A DNA stretch of 64,000 bases from Cellulosimicrobium terreum (GTDB lineage Bacteria; Actinomycetota; Actinomycetes; Actinomycetales; Cellulomonadaceae): positions 1-64,000 of the forward strand of contig JACYFD010000002.1 in NCBI GenBank assembly GCA_014803435.1. Reading direction: 5' to 3'. The translations under genes were made by a program, and so were the position numbers. Of the stretch, positions 1-8,285 are shown in pieces. Each line of letters opens with the position of its first letter. The stretch's first letter is position 1. Below the pieces are notes generated by a model, which saw only the letters and a list, made by a program, of their open reading frames with translations, was not told where the DNA came from and did not search any database.

Positions 1-165
1 GTCGCCGGACTCACGGGCCTCGGCGAGCTTGTCGAGCGCGGTGTTCGCGCCCGTGACGTACGCCTGGTGGTGCTTGTCGTGGTGCAGCTCCATGATGCGC
101 CCGGAGATGTGCGGCTCCAGTGCGGCGAAGTCGTAGGGCAGCTCAGGCAGGGTGTACACAGGCAT
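1..165 (-). CDS. sodA: Superoxide dismutase (Fe/Mn family), N-terminal part only
   Basis: The first 55 residues of a cytoplasmic Fe/Mn superoxide dismutase, which disproportionates superoxide to oxygen and hydrogen peroxide; the rest runs off the left edge. The start [13 protein letters not shown] and the stretch [12 protein letters not shown] are hallmarks of the alpha-hairpin domain, and His28 (first His of HHDKHH) matches the first metal ligand of the family. The ATG at 165 is preceded by GAGG a few bases upstream, which supports this start. Metal specificity (Mn or Fe) cannot be judged because the C-terminal signature is missing. It is divergent from the DUF1801 gene. Confidence 0.96.
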   Translation of the reverse strand, partial: MPVYTLPELPYDFAALEPHISGRIMELHHDKHHQAYVTGANTALDKLAEARESGD

Positions 166-337
166 GGTTCCTCGGATCCTTCCGTCGGTGTGCTTGCCAC
201 GCTAGGACCTCGACCACGGTTGAGGTCAAGGCAGCGGCGGTGTGATCTTGCAGGTCGGACGCCCGACCGGCCTCCCGACCGGCCTCCGGTCCACCCTCCC
301 GCGTGCCGCGACGACTCGCGAGCGCGAGCATGGACGC

Positions 338-694
338 ATGGGGACGGTCACGGAGTACCTGGAGTCGCTCGCCGAGCCCGACCGCGGAGCGCTGACGCGC
401 GTCGTCGGCCTCGCGCGGGAGGCCGTGCCGGACGCCGACGAGGGCACGAGCTACGGCATGCCCGCGCTGACGTACCGGGGCAAGGCGCTGCTCAGCGCGA
501 TGTCGTCGGCGAAGCACCTCGCCGTCTACCCGTTCAGCCCGGCCGCGATCGAGGCCGTCGCGGCGCGCCTGGACGGCTACTCCCACGCGAAGGGCACGGT
601 CCGCTTCAGCGCCGACCATCCTCTGCCCGACGACGTCGTGCGCGACCTCGTCGCCCGCCGCGTGGAGGAGATCGACGCGCAGCTGGCCCGTTGA
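338..694 (+). CDS. DUF1801 domain protein
   Basis: A 118-residue soluble protein of the DUF1801/YdhG-like fold. The pattern LAREAVPDADEGTSYGMPA, then a basic/aromatic strand (KHLAVYPF) and a late strand GTVRF, is typical of the family. The family is small, often binds or is linked to iron or nucleic-acid proteins, and has no agreed function. An in-frame upstream start at 242 would add 32 low-complexity residues that are not part of the family, so the ATG at 338 is preferred, although its ribosome binding site is weak. It lies 18 bases before arfB and is probably co-transcribed with it. Confidence 0.82.
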   Translation: MGTVTEYLESLAEPDRGALTRVVGLAREAVPDADEGTSYGMPALTYRGKALLSAMSSAKHLAVYPFSPAAIEAVAARLDGYSHAKGTVRFSADHPLPDDVVRDLVARRVEEIDAQLAR

Positions 695-712
695 GCACGG
701 GATGATGGGACC

Positions 713-1150
713 GTGCCCGACGTCGCCCGCCCCGGTCTGCGCGTGACCGCGCAGCTCGTCCTGCCCGACGCCGAGCTGTCGTGGCGCTTCTCGCGCTCGT
801 CCGGCCCGGGCGGGCAGGGCGTCAACACCGCCGACTCGCGGGTCGAGCTGTCGTGGGACGTGGCGCGCTCCGCCGTCCTGTCGGCGGCGCAGCGCGAGCG
901 GATCCTCGAGCGCCTCGACCGGCGGCTCGTCGACGGCGTGCTCACCGTCGCCGCGTCGGAGCACCGCGCGCAGCTCCGCAACCGCGACGCCGCGCGGACC
1001 CGCCTCGCCGCGCTGGTGGTGGACGCGCTCGCGCCACCCGGCCCGCGGCGTCGGGCGACGAGGCCGACGCGCGGCTCGGTGGAACGACGCCTCGGGGCGA
1101 AGAAGCGCCGCACCGAGACCAAGCGCATGCGCAAGCCCCCGCGGGACTGA
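713..1150 (+). CDS. arfB: Peptidyl-tRNA hydrolase ArfB (ribosome rescue)
   Basis: A 145-residue release-factor-like protein that hydrolyses peptidyl-tRNA on ribosomes stalled without a stop codon. The RF-1 catalytic domain is clear: SSGPGGQGVNTADSRVEL carries the GGQ motif at residues 33-35. The C-terminal 25 residues are very basic (GAKKRRTETKRMRKPP), which in the family forms the tail that enters the empty mRNA channel. Length matches ArfB/YaeJ (about 140) and is far too short for a canonical release factor. The start is GTG at 713. Confidence 0.94.
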   Translation: MPDVARPGLRVTAQLVLPDAELSWRFSRSSGPGGQGVNTADSRVELSWDVARSAVLSAAQRERILERLDRRLVDGVLTVAASEHRAQLRNRDAARTRLAALVVDALAPPGPRRRATRPTRGSVERRLGAKKRRTETKRMRKPPRD

Positions 1151-1161
1151 GGCCTCCCGGC

Positions 1162-1800
1162 CTAGCGGTCGGTGAGGCGGATCCAGCCGCGCTGTGCGGC
1201 GCGGACGCCGGCCTCGAACCGGCTCGTGGCGCCCAGGCGGACCATGAGGGTGGACGCGACGCGACGCACGGTGCGGGGGGAGATGCCGAGCCGGTTCGCG
1301 ACCGCGGTGTCGGTCTTGCCCTCGGCGAGCAGGTGGAGCACGGCCTGCTCGTCCGGCGCGAGGCCGAGGTCCGGCTGCGCGGCCTCCCACGTCGACTCGG
1401 CGAGGGTGCGCAGCGCGTGGACGGCCACGCGGTCGACCACCGCGCGGGTGCGCCCGGGCAGCGCCACGAGCACGGCCGTCGAGTCCAGCACGACGAGGGT
1501 GAGACGCAGGTGCGGGTCGACCCGCAGGTTCGCGGGGACACCGTCGCCGGCCTGAAGCTCGGTCCACGGCGAGCGCGACACGACGACGCGCACCCGCGCC
1601 TGGTCGTGCGCACGTTCGTGCACGCGGACCCACAACGGCGACGTACCGGTGCTTGTGGTGCCGGACGTTCCCGGGCCACCGGCGTCGAGCACGAGCACCT
1701 CGCGCGCTCGGCGCAGCACGGCGCCCCGGGCCGACCGGGACGGCCCGAGCACCGCGTCCTGGTCGCGCCCTGTCACGAGTCCGGACTGTAGTCGACCCAT
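1162..1800 (-). CDS. LuxR-type HTH transcriptional regulator, divergent from the biosynthetic operon
   Basis: A 212-residue protein with a C-terminal LuxR helix-turn-helix at about 145-205 (LLAEGKTDTAVANRLGISPRTVRRV). The N-terminal part has no receiver Asp pattern and resembles the short effector region of stand-alone actinobacterial LuxR regulators found beside natural-product genes. It starts at the ATG at 1800; the open frame continues upstream but only through the intergenic DNA. Its divergent position, 183 bases from the acyl-AMP ligase gene, makes it the likely pathway-specific regulator of the 1984-17215 operon. That role is inferred from position; the ligand is unknown. Confidence 0.8.
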   Translation of the reverse strand: MGRLQSGLVTGRDQDAVLGPSRSARGAVLRRAREVLVLDAGGPGTSGTTSTGTSPLWVRVHERAHDQARVRVVVSRSPWTELQAGDGVPANLRVDPHLRLTLVVLDSTAVLVALPGRTRAVVDRVAVHALRTLAESTWEAAQPDLGLAPDEQAVLHLLAEGKTDTAVANRLGISPRTVRRVASTLMVRLGATSRFEAGVRAAQRGWIRLTDR

Positions 1801-1878
1801 GTGCACCGAGATGCCCTGTCCACACCTGCACGTCCCACATGCCGAGATCAACCGCAGTGTCCGCTTTAGGCCATCTCG

Positions 1879-1907
1879 TTTACACGGCCGTGCCCGGCTG
1901 CAATATT
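1879..1907 (+). promoter_or_regulatory. Possible sigma-70 type promoter of the biosynthetic operon
   Basis: TTTACA (1879-1884) and AATATT (1902-1907) lie 17 bases apart in an unusually AT-rich patch upstream of the GTG at 1984. The intergenic stretch also holds GTGCA (1801-1805) and TGCAC (1827-1831), an inverted pair that could be part of a regulator site. The match is moderate, so this is a prediction only. Confidence 0.35.
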
Positions 1908-1983
1908 TCTCAACGGCCTGCGTGACGCGGCGGGGCACGACGACACGTTCGACGACACCATCGACGACACCCGGGGGGACGCT

Positions 1984-3888
1984 GTGGCACGCGACGACGC
2001 AGCGCCGACGCTCGTGCGACGCGTCCTGGACCACGCGTCCGCCCGCCCCGACCACCCGGCGGTCGTCGTCGTGCGCGAGTCGGGCGACGACCTCCCGCTG
2101 ACGTATCGCGACCTCGCCGCCCGGGCCCGCGCGCTCGCCGACCACGTGCGAGCCGTGTGCGAACCGGGGGACCGCGCCCTGCTGCCGTACACGACGGGGC
2201 ACGCGTTCGTCGTCGGGCTCGTGGCCTGCCTCGACGCCGGGGTGGTCCCTGTCCCCGTCCCGCCGCCGGGTGGGCACGCCCACCAGCAGGCGCGGGTCGC
2301 CGGGATCGCGACGGACTGCGACGCGGCCGCGGTGCTCGTGGACGCGGCCGACGCGCCCGACGTCGCAGCCTGGGCCGCCACCGTCACCCACCCGGGCGGG
2401 GGAGGGCTCGTCGTCGTCCCCGTGCCCGACGAAGGCCCGCCGGTCCCCGTGGACGGCGCAGCAGGCGACGTGGTCGGGGGCGGGACGGTCCGCCCGGACC
2501 CGCTGCCCGGCGACCCGGCGTTCCTGCAGTACACGTCCGGGTCGACGAGCGACCCCAAGGGCGTCGTCGTCACGCACGCGAACGTCGCGCACCATCACGA
2601 GGTGTTCGTGCGCGAGCTCGGGCTCACGCCGCGCGACCGGTTCTGCAGCTGGCTGCCGGCGTACCACGACTTCGGGCTCGTCGGGATGCTGCTCGTCCCG
2701 CTCATGCTGGGCGCGACGACGTTCCTCATGTCCTCGTCACACTTCCTCAAGCGCCCCGCGCACTGGCTGACGCTGATCGACCGCGCAGGCGTCACGGTGA
2801 CCGCGGCGCCCAGCTTCGGGTACGAGCACTGCGTGCGGCGCGTGCGCGACGAGCAGGTGGCCGGTCTCGACCTGAGCCGCCTGCGCTGGGCGCTCAACGG
2901 CGCCGAGCCGATCGACCCGCGCACGCTCGAACGCTTCACCGAACGGTTCCGGCACGCGGGCTTCCGTCCGACGGCGCACGGCCCGGGCTACGGCCTCGCG
3001 GAGGTCACGCTCACGGTGTCGTACCCGACGGGCGCCGAGCCGCTCGTCGTCGAGGCCGACGTGGACGCGCTCGCCGCGCGGCGCTTCGAGGTCCGGCCCG
3101 GCGACGCGACCCTCGGCCCTGACGGCACCGACGACGACGGCCGCGGGGATGGTCCGGACGGCGCGCTCCGCCTCGTGGGGTGCGGCGTGCCGCGGGGGCT
3201 CGAGGTCCTGCTCGCGGACGACGCCGGCGCACCGGTGGGCGCGGGCCGGGTCGGCGAGATCTGGCTGCGCGGCGCCGCCGTGGCGGCCGGGTACTGGGGA
3301 CGGCCGGACGCGACGCGCGAGACCTTCGGCGCGACGGCCGCGGACGGCAGCGGGCCGTGGCTGCGCACCGGCGACCTCGGGGCCCTGCACGACGACCAGC
3401 TCGTCGTCACCGGCCGCATCAAGGAGCTCCTCGTCGTCGGTGGCCGCAACCTCTACCCGTACGACCTCGAGCGCGAGGTCCAGGCGGTCCACACCGGCGC
3501 GGACGGTCGCCCGGGTGCCGTCTTCGAGACCGCGGACGCGCCCGGCGTGATCGTCGCGGTGCAGGAGTTCCGCGCGCCGCGGGGGAACGGGGCGGCGGGC
3601 GGCGCGTCCGACGCGCTCGCCGAGGTCGACGCCGCGGTGCGGGCCATGGCCGCCCGTCTCGCGCAGGTGTCCGGCGCCCCGGTGGGCGACGTCGTGCTCG
3701 TGCGACCCGGCCAGGTCCGGCGCACCACGAGCGGCAAGATCCAGCGCGGCCGCACGCGCGACGCGTTCGTGCGCGGCGACCTCGACCCGATCCACTCCCT
3801 GCGCGACGCCCGCGCCCGCAGCACGTCCACGACCACCGGCCGTCCCCGGGTCCACGAGGCCCCTGACCATGCAGGGAGCCCCGCATGA
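1984..3888 (+). CDS. Fatty acyl-AMP ligase (FAAL)
   Basis: A 634-residue ANL-superfamily enzyme expected to activate a fatty acid as acyl-AMP and pass it to an ACP. The adenylation P-loop is YTSGSTSDPKG at about 183-193, and GPGYGLAEVTL is the second core motif. The catalytic lysine of the C-terminal subdomain is Lys585 in RTTSGKIQRG. SWLPAYHDFGLVGMLL is typical of FAALs rather than acyl-CoA ligases, and length fits FAAL (580-630). The start is GTG at 1984 after a GGGGGA ribosome binding site. It opens the operon, and its stop overlaps the ATG of an ACP, its likely acceptor. Confidence 0.93.
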   Translation: MARDDAAPTLVRRVLDHASARPDHPAVVVVRESGDDLPLTYRDLAARARALADHVRAVCEPGDRALLPYTTGHAFVVGLVACLDAGVVPVPVPPPGGHAHQQARVAGIATDCDAAAVLVDAADAPDVAAWAATVTHPGGGGLVVVPVPDEGPPVPVDGAAGDVVGGGTVRPDPLPGDPAFLQYTSGSTSDPKGVVVTHANVAHHHEVFVRELGLTPRDRFCSWLPAYHDFGLVGMLLVPLMLGATTFLMSSSHFLKRPAHWLTLIDRAGVTVTAAPSFGYEHCVRRVRDEQVAGLDLSRLRWALNGAEPIDPRTLERFTERFRHAGFRPTAHGPGYGLAEVTLTVSYPTGAEPLVVEADVDALAARRFEVRPGDATLGPDGTDDDGRGDGPDGALRLVGCGVPRGLEVLLADDAGAPVGAGRVGEIWLRGAAVAAGYWGRPDATRETFGATAADGSGPWLRTGDLGALHDDQLVVTGRIKELLVVGGRNLYPYDLEREVQAVHTGADGRPGAVFETADAPGVIVAVQEFRAPRGNGAAGGASDALAEVDAAVRAMAARLAQVSGAPVGDVVLVRPGQVRRTTSGKIQRGRTRDAFVRGDLDPIHSLRDARARSTSTTTGRPRVHEAPDHAGSPA

Positions 3889-4172
3889 CGACCCTCTCGA
3901 CCGCCACCCAGGACGCCGACCCCGTCCGGTCCGCCGTGCGCGACCGGGTCGTGGCGCGCGTCGCCGACGTTCTCGGTTGTGCCCCCGCCGACGTGGACCC
4001 CGCCGCGGGCCTCGCGGAGCTGGGCCTCGGTTCGGTGCAGGTCCTCGCGCTGTGCGGCGACCTCGAGGACGAGTTCGGCGTCGACGTCGACCCGGCCCTC
4101 GTCGTCGACCACCCGACGCCGGTCGCGCTCGCGGACCACCTCGCCGCACTCGGCGCGCAGGTGGCGTCGTGA
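3885..4172 (+). CDS. Acyl carrier protein (first copy)
   Basis: A 95-residue acidic carrier protein. The phosphopantetheine site is Ser50 in ELGLGSVQVL, where the usual Asp before Ser is replaced by Gly (GS instead of DS). The rest follows the four-helix PP-binding pattern, ending in VDHPTPVALADHL. The start codon overlaps the end of the FAAL gene (ATGA) and its stop overlaps the next GTG, so translation of the three genes is probably coupled. The most likely role is to receive the fatty acyl chain from the FAAL; it would be primed by the transferase at 15117. Confidence 0.9.
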   Translation: MTTLSTATQDADPVRSAVRDRVVARVADVLGCAPADVDPAAGLAELGLGSVQVLALCGDLEDEFGVDVDPALVVDHPTPVALADHLAALGAQVAS

Positions 4173-6526
4173 CCACCACCGTCGTCGACGTCGGCGCGTA
4201 CGTCCCGACCACGAGCGTCTCGATCCACGACGTCGCGACCGAGCTCGACCTCGACCGCACCGAGTTCGGCGTGTTCGAGCGGTTCTTCGGCCTCAAGGAG
4301 ATCCGCGTCGCGCCCGGCGAGGACCTCGCGGACATCCTGGTCGCCGCGGGGCGTGCCGTGCCGGGGCTCGCGGGCAACGAGCACCGCGTGCGGTACGTGC
4401 TCGGCGCCCGGACCATCGCGACCGTCGCGCCCGTCGGTCGCAACCCGCTGCACGAGGCCGCGGACCGGCTCGGCCTGGACCACGCCGTCGTGCTCACGTT
4501 CACCCAGCACGCGTGCGCATCCGCGCTCCTCGCCGTGCACCTCGCCGGGCGCATGCTCGCCGCCGACGGCGACCCGGAGGGCCTCGCCCTCGTGCTCACG
4601 GGCGAGAAGGCGTTCAGCCCGGGGTCGCGCACCATCCCCGGCACCACCGTCATGGGGGAGGGCACGGCCGCGTGCCTCGTGTCCGCGCACGCGCCGGGCG
4701 ACGAGCAGCTCGCGTACGCGACCCGCACGCTCGGCGAGTACCACCAGGTGCCCCTGCCCCCCGAGCTGCTCGCGCCCTTCGGCGCGCTCTACACGTCGGC
4801 GCTCGCGGAGGTCGTGGCCGAGGCGGTCGAGCAGGCCGGGCTGACCATCGACGACGTGCGCCTCGTGCTGCCCCACAACGTCAACCGCGTGTCCTGGAAG
4901 CGCGTGAGCCGGACGCTCGGGCTGCCGCTGGAGCGCGTGTTCCTCGACAACGTGCCGGTGACGGGCCACTGCTTCGGCGCGGACCCGCTCATCGGCTACG
5001 CCCACGTCCGGTCCACGGGCGTCCTGCGCGACGGCGACCCGTACGTCCTCGCCGCGGTCGGCCTCGGTGCCACGTTCTCCGCCATGGTCCTGCGCTACCG
5101 CGACGGGGGCCCCGGTGCCGGCACGCCCGACGACGCAGGGTCCGCGACGACCGGGGCGCAGCCGTTCGTCGCGCGGGTCAAGGAGGCGCTGACGGGCGAC
5201 GCCGAGGCGCCGCTGGTCCTGCTCGGCAACTTCGAGGTCGAGGACGAGTGGGCCCGCGGAGAGGTGGGGCTCCCATCTGTGGGCGGGTCGACGGCGACCA
5301 CCGCGCTCGTGAACCGCATGGACGAGCTGGCCGTGCTGCTCGCGGGGGCCGGGGACCACGTCGTGCTCAAGGGCACGCCGGACCCGGCCCACCTCGCCTA
5401 CCTCACCGAGCTCGGCCTGGACCTGCCGACCGTCCACGTCGCCGAGGACAGCGAGCCCGACCGGACGGTCACGCGCGACGCGCTCGCCTCGCCGGTGCTG
5501 CTGGAGCGGCTGCGCGGGCTCGCCGCGGACGGCGTCTGCCTGCTCGCGCACGGCACGTCCGAGGCCGAGGAGCAGCTCGCGGCCGCCACGGGGCTCACGT
5601 CGGTGCTCACCGGCGCCGCCACGACCAAGGCCGTGAACAGCAAGGTCTACAGCCGCGAGGTGTGCGACGAGCTGGGGATCGAGCAGGCCCGCGGCTGGGC
5701 GTGCCGCACGGTCGCGGACCTGGAGGACGCCGCGGTCGAGGCGCGCGCCGTCGTCGAGGCCGGCGGGACGGTCGGCGTGAAGGACGCCTATGGCGTCTCC
5801 GGCAAGGGCATCCTCGTCGTCGACGACGTGCGCCGGCTCGACCAGCTCGTCCGCATGGTCCAGCGCCGGGCCGCGCGATCGGGCGACGACCGGCTCGCCG
5901 TCGTCGTGGAGGTCTGGGCGGACAAGGCGACGGACCTGAACTACCACTTCACGGTCGCGCGCGACGGCGGCGTGACGTTCGACTTCGTCAAGGAGGCGAT
6001 CACGCAGGGCGGCGTCCACAAGGGGCACCGCATCCCCGCGCGCCTGCCCGCGGCGCACGTCGAGCAGATCGAGCACCATACGCAGCTCCTCGGTGCACGG
6101 CTCGCGCGTGACGGGTTCCACGGCGTCGTGGGCGTCGACGCGCTCGTGCGGACCGACGGCTCGCTGCTGCCCGTGCTCGAGATCAACGCGCGCAACAACA
6201 TGTCCACCTACACGGTGCGCCTCCAGGAGCGCCTCCTGCCCGACGACTGGGTCGCGCTCGCGCGCCAGTACCCGCTCGTCCTCGACGCACCGCTGCCGTT
6301 CGCCGTCCTGCGGGAGCGTCTCGGGGACCTGCTGTACACGCCGGGCACGGGGCAGGGCCTGGTCGTCCACGGCACCGGGACGGTGAACGCGGGCGCCGCG
6401 ACGCGGCGCGAGGGCGAGCCGTTCGCCGGACGGCTGCACGGCCTGCTCGTCGCGCCCGACGACGCCGGGCTGGCCCGGCTCGACGCCGCCGTCGCGGCGT
6501 GCCTCACCGAAGGAGACGCCCGATGA
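4169..6526 (+). CDS. Fusion of a KASIII-type ketosynthase and an ATP-grasp ligase
   Basis: A 785-residue two-domain protein. Residues 1 to about 315 are a FabH/KASIII-like condensing enzyme with a complete triad: Cys116 (TQHACASALL), His236 (LPHNVN) and Asn261 (DNVPVTGHCFG). Residues about 340-785 are an ATP-grasp ligase of the preATP-grasp type seen in BtrJ and PGM1: Lys538 and the glycine loop YGVSGKG bind ATP, and Glu671, Asn673 and Arg675 (LEINARNN) form the metal site. KASIII usually acts alone on an acyl thioester plus malonyl-ACP; BtrJ-like ligases join an amino acid to an ACP or peptide through acyl phosphate. No stop or frameshift lies between the domains, so the fusion is real in this sequence. 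The start is GTG at 4169 overlapping the ACP stop. Substrates are unknown. Confidence 0.88.
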   Translation: MTTTVVDVGAYVPTTSVSIHDVATELDLDRTEFGVFERFFGLKEIRVAPGEDLADILVAAGRAVPGLAGNEHRVRYVLGARTIATVAPVGRNPLHEAADRLGLDHAVVLTFTQHACASALLAVHLAGRMLAADGDPEGLALVLTGEKAFSPGSRTIPGTTVMGEGTAACLVSAHAPGDEQLAYATRTLGEYHQVPLPPELLAPFGALYTSALAEVVAEAVEQAGLTIDDVRLVLPHNVNRVSWKRVSRTLGLPLERVFLDNVPVTGHCFGADPLIGYAHVRSTGVLRDGDPYVLAAVGLGATFSAMVLRYRDGGPGAGTPDDAGSATTGAQPFVARVKEALTGDAEAPLVLLGNFEVEDEWARGEVGLPSVGGSTATTALVNRMDELAVLLAGAGDHVVLKGTPDPAHLAYLTELGLDLPTVHVAEDSEPDRTVTRDALASPVLLERLRGLAADGVCLLAHGTSEAEEQLAAATGLTSVLTGAATTKAVNSKVYSREVCDELGIEQARGWACRTVADLEDAAVEARAVVEAGGTVGVKDAYGVSGKGILVVDDVRRLDQLVRMVQRRAARSGDDRLAVVVEVWADKATDLNYHFTVARDGGVTFDFVKEAITQGGVHKGHRIPARLPAAHVEQIEHHTQLLGARLARDGFHGVVGVDALVRTDGSLLPVLEINARNNMSTYTVRLQERLLPDDWVALARQYPLVLDAPLPFAVLRERLGDLLYTPGTGQGLVVHGTGTVNAGAATRREGEPFAGRLHGLLVAPDDAGLARLDAAVAACLTEGDAR

Positions 6527-7938
6527 TCGCGCACGCCCCGAGCCCGGGACAGGCGGCCGAGGCATCGCCGGCCCCTGCCGCCGTCGACCGCACCCCGCCC
6601 GGCCCGGCGCCGCACGGGCCGGACGACGCGTTGTTCGCGGACGTCGCGGAACGGTTCGGCACCCCTGTCTACGTGTACGACGCGGGCGTCATGGCGACGC
6701 ACTTCCGCCGCCTGCGCGAGCGCCTGCACCCGGCCCTGGAGATCTTCTACTCGCTCAAGGCCAACCCGAACGTGAGCGTGTGCGGGGCGCTGCGCGCGCT
6801 CGGTGCCAACGCCGAGGTGTCGTCGCTCGCGGAGCTCCGCACGGCGACGGCCGCCGGCGTCCCGCCGCACGACGTGCTGTTCCTCGGGCCGGGCAAGAGC
6901 CGCTCCGAGCTGGTCGCGTGCCTCGAGGTCGGGGTGCGCGCGATCATCGTCGAGTCGTTCGGGGAGCTCGCGCTCGTCGACGAGATCGCGGCGGCCTCCG
7001 GCCGGACGGCGCGCGTCGTGCTGCGCGTCAACCCGTCGTTCGCGGTCAAGGGCAGCGGCCTGACGATGGGCGGCAAGCCGCGGCAGTTCGGCATCGACGA
7101 GCAGCAGCTGCTCGACCGGCCGGGCACCTGCGCGGACCTCCGCGCGGTCCACGTCATGGGCGTCCAGGTGTACATGGGCACCCGCATCCTCACCGAGAGC
7201 ACCGTCGTGGAGAACACGCGGCGCATCTTCGACCTCGCCGAGCGGATCGCCGCGCACCTGGGCTTCCCGCTGGAGCTCGTGGACGTCGGCGGCGGGCTGG
7301 GGGTCGCGTACTTCGAGCGCGAGTCGGACCTCGACGTCGACGTCCTGACCGAGCACCTCAACCCGGTCGTCGAGGAGTTCGCCGCCGCGCACCCCGCGAC
7401 GACGCTCGTGATGGAGCTCGGCCGCTACCTCGTCGCGACCTGCGGGACGTACGTCGCGCGCGTGCGGTACGTGAAGGAGTCGATGGGGGAGCGGTTCGCG
7501 GTCGCCGACGGCGGCACCAACCACCACATGGCGGCCGTCGGGATCGGGTCGTTCGTCAAGCGCAACTTCCCGGTGCGGCTCGTCGGGCGCGAGTCGACGG
7601 CCGAGGAGGTGCCGTGGAACGTGACCGGTCCGCTGTGCACCCCGAACGACACGATCGGCAAGGCGGTCGCCCTGCCGTCCGACGTCGGGCCCGGGGATCT
7701 CGTCGCGGTCGACCGGTCCGGCGCCTACGGACCGAGCGCGTCCCCCGTGAACTTCCTCAGTCACGGGCACCCGGCCGAGGTGCTCGTCGTCGACGGCGAG
7801 CCGCTCCTCGTGCGGCGGGCCGACACCGTCGACGACCTGCTCTCCCACCAGGTGTTCCACGACGTGACCGACCGGGTCGCACCCGCCGGGGCGCCGGAGC
7901 CGGCACCCGCCGGACGACGGGTCCCCGCACCTGCCTGA
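6523..7938 (+). CDS. PLP-dependent fold-type III decarboxylase (LysA/BtrK family)
   Basis: A 471-residue alanine-racemase-fold decarboxylase. Lys79 in FYSLKANPN is the expected PLP Schiff-base lysine; DVGGGLGV and GPLCTPNDTIG are the phosphate-binding and C-terminal active-site motifs of the diaminopimelate/ornithine decarboxylase family. The first 35 residues are a Pro/Ala-rich extension. The family includes BtrK, which decarboxylates glutamate while it is bound to the ACP BtrI. Position between an ATP-grasp ligase and an ACP gene favours a carrier-bound substrate over a role in lysine synthesis. The ATG overlaps the previous stop (ATGA). The true amino acid is not readable from the sequence. 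Confidence 0.88.
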   Translation: MIAHAPSPGQAAEASPAPAAVDRTPPGPAPHGPDDALFADVAERFGTPVYVYDAGVMATHFRRLRERLHPALEIFYSLKANPNVSVCGALRALGANAEVSSLAELRTATAAGVPPHDVLFLGPGKSRSELVACLEVGVRAIIVESFGELALVDEIAAASGRTARVVLRVNPSFAVKGSGLTMGGKPRQFGIDEQQLLDRPGTCADLRAVHVMGVQVYMGTRILTESTVVENTRRIFDLAERIAAHLGFPLELVDVGGGLGVAYFERESDLDVDVLTEHLNPVVEEFAAAHPATTLVMELGRYLVATCGTYVARVRYVKESMGERFAVADGGTNHHMAAVGIGSFVKRNFPVRLVGRESTAEEVPWNVTGPLCTPNDTIGKAVALPSDVGPGDLVAVDRSGAYGPSASPVNFLSHGHPAEVLVVDGEPLLVRRADTVDDLLSHQVFHDVTDRVAPAGAPEPAPAGRRVPAPA

Positions 7939-8010
7939 CCGTCGTGACCTGACCGCACGACCCGCAGACCAGCGCCCGCCGGGGCGCACGAGACACCACC
8001 GGAGGACCCC

Positions 8011-8283
8011 GTGAGCATCACCACCGAGCTGGACCGCGAGCGCGTCGTCAGCGCCATCGTGGAGGCGCTCTCGAGCGTCCTCGGCCGCGCGCTGCCCGAC
8101 GTCACGGAGAGCACACGCCTGTTCGCCGACCTCGACCTCGACTCCACGAGCGTCCTCGGGCTCCTCATGGCGCTCGAGGACACGCTCGAGATGGAGGTCG
8201 ACCCCGAGGCGCTCGAGCAGCACCACCTCGAGAGCGTGGGCTCGCTCACCGACTTCGTGGTCGAGCACTCGACCCCGGCCTGA
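8011..8283 (+). CDS. Acyl carrier protein (second copy)
   Basis: A 90-residue carrier protein with the phosphopantetheine serine at Ser45 in DLDLDSTSVL, a standard DS site. It is more acidic than the first ACP and differs at the recognition helix, so the two carriers probably hold different intermediates. It follows the decarboxylase by 72 bases, the largest gap in the operon, and starts at GTG 8011 after GGAGGA. By analogy with BtrI it may carry the amino acid added by the ATP-grasp domain; this is inferred from gene order. Confidence 0.9.
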   Translation: MSITTELDRERVVSAIVEALSSVLGRALPDVTESTRLFADLDLDSTSVLGLLMALEDTLEMEVDPEALEQHHLESVGSLTDFVVEHSTPA

Positions 8284-8285
8284 TC

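Noticed and set aside
3419-6565. A 1048-codon minus-strand frame across the FAAL and KASIII/ATP-grasp genes.
   Set aside because: Low-complexity composition and no motif; the plus-strand genes have intact catalytic residues.
6523-7938. Annotation as diaminopimelate decarboxylase for lysine biosynthesis.
   Set aside because: It lies inside a carrier-protein operon with an ATP-grasp ligase, and the sequence cannot distinguish LysA from BtrK-type enzymes.
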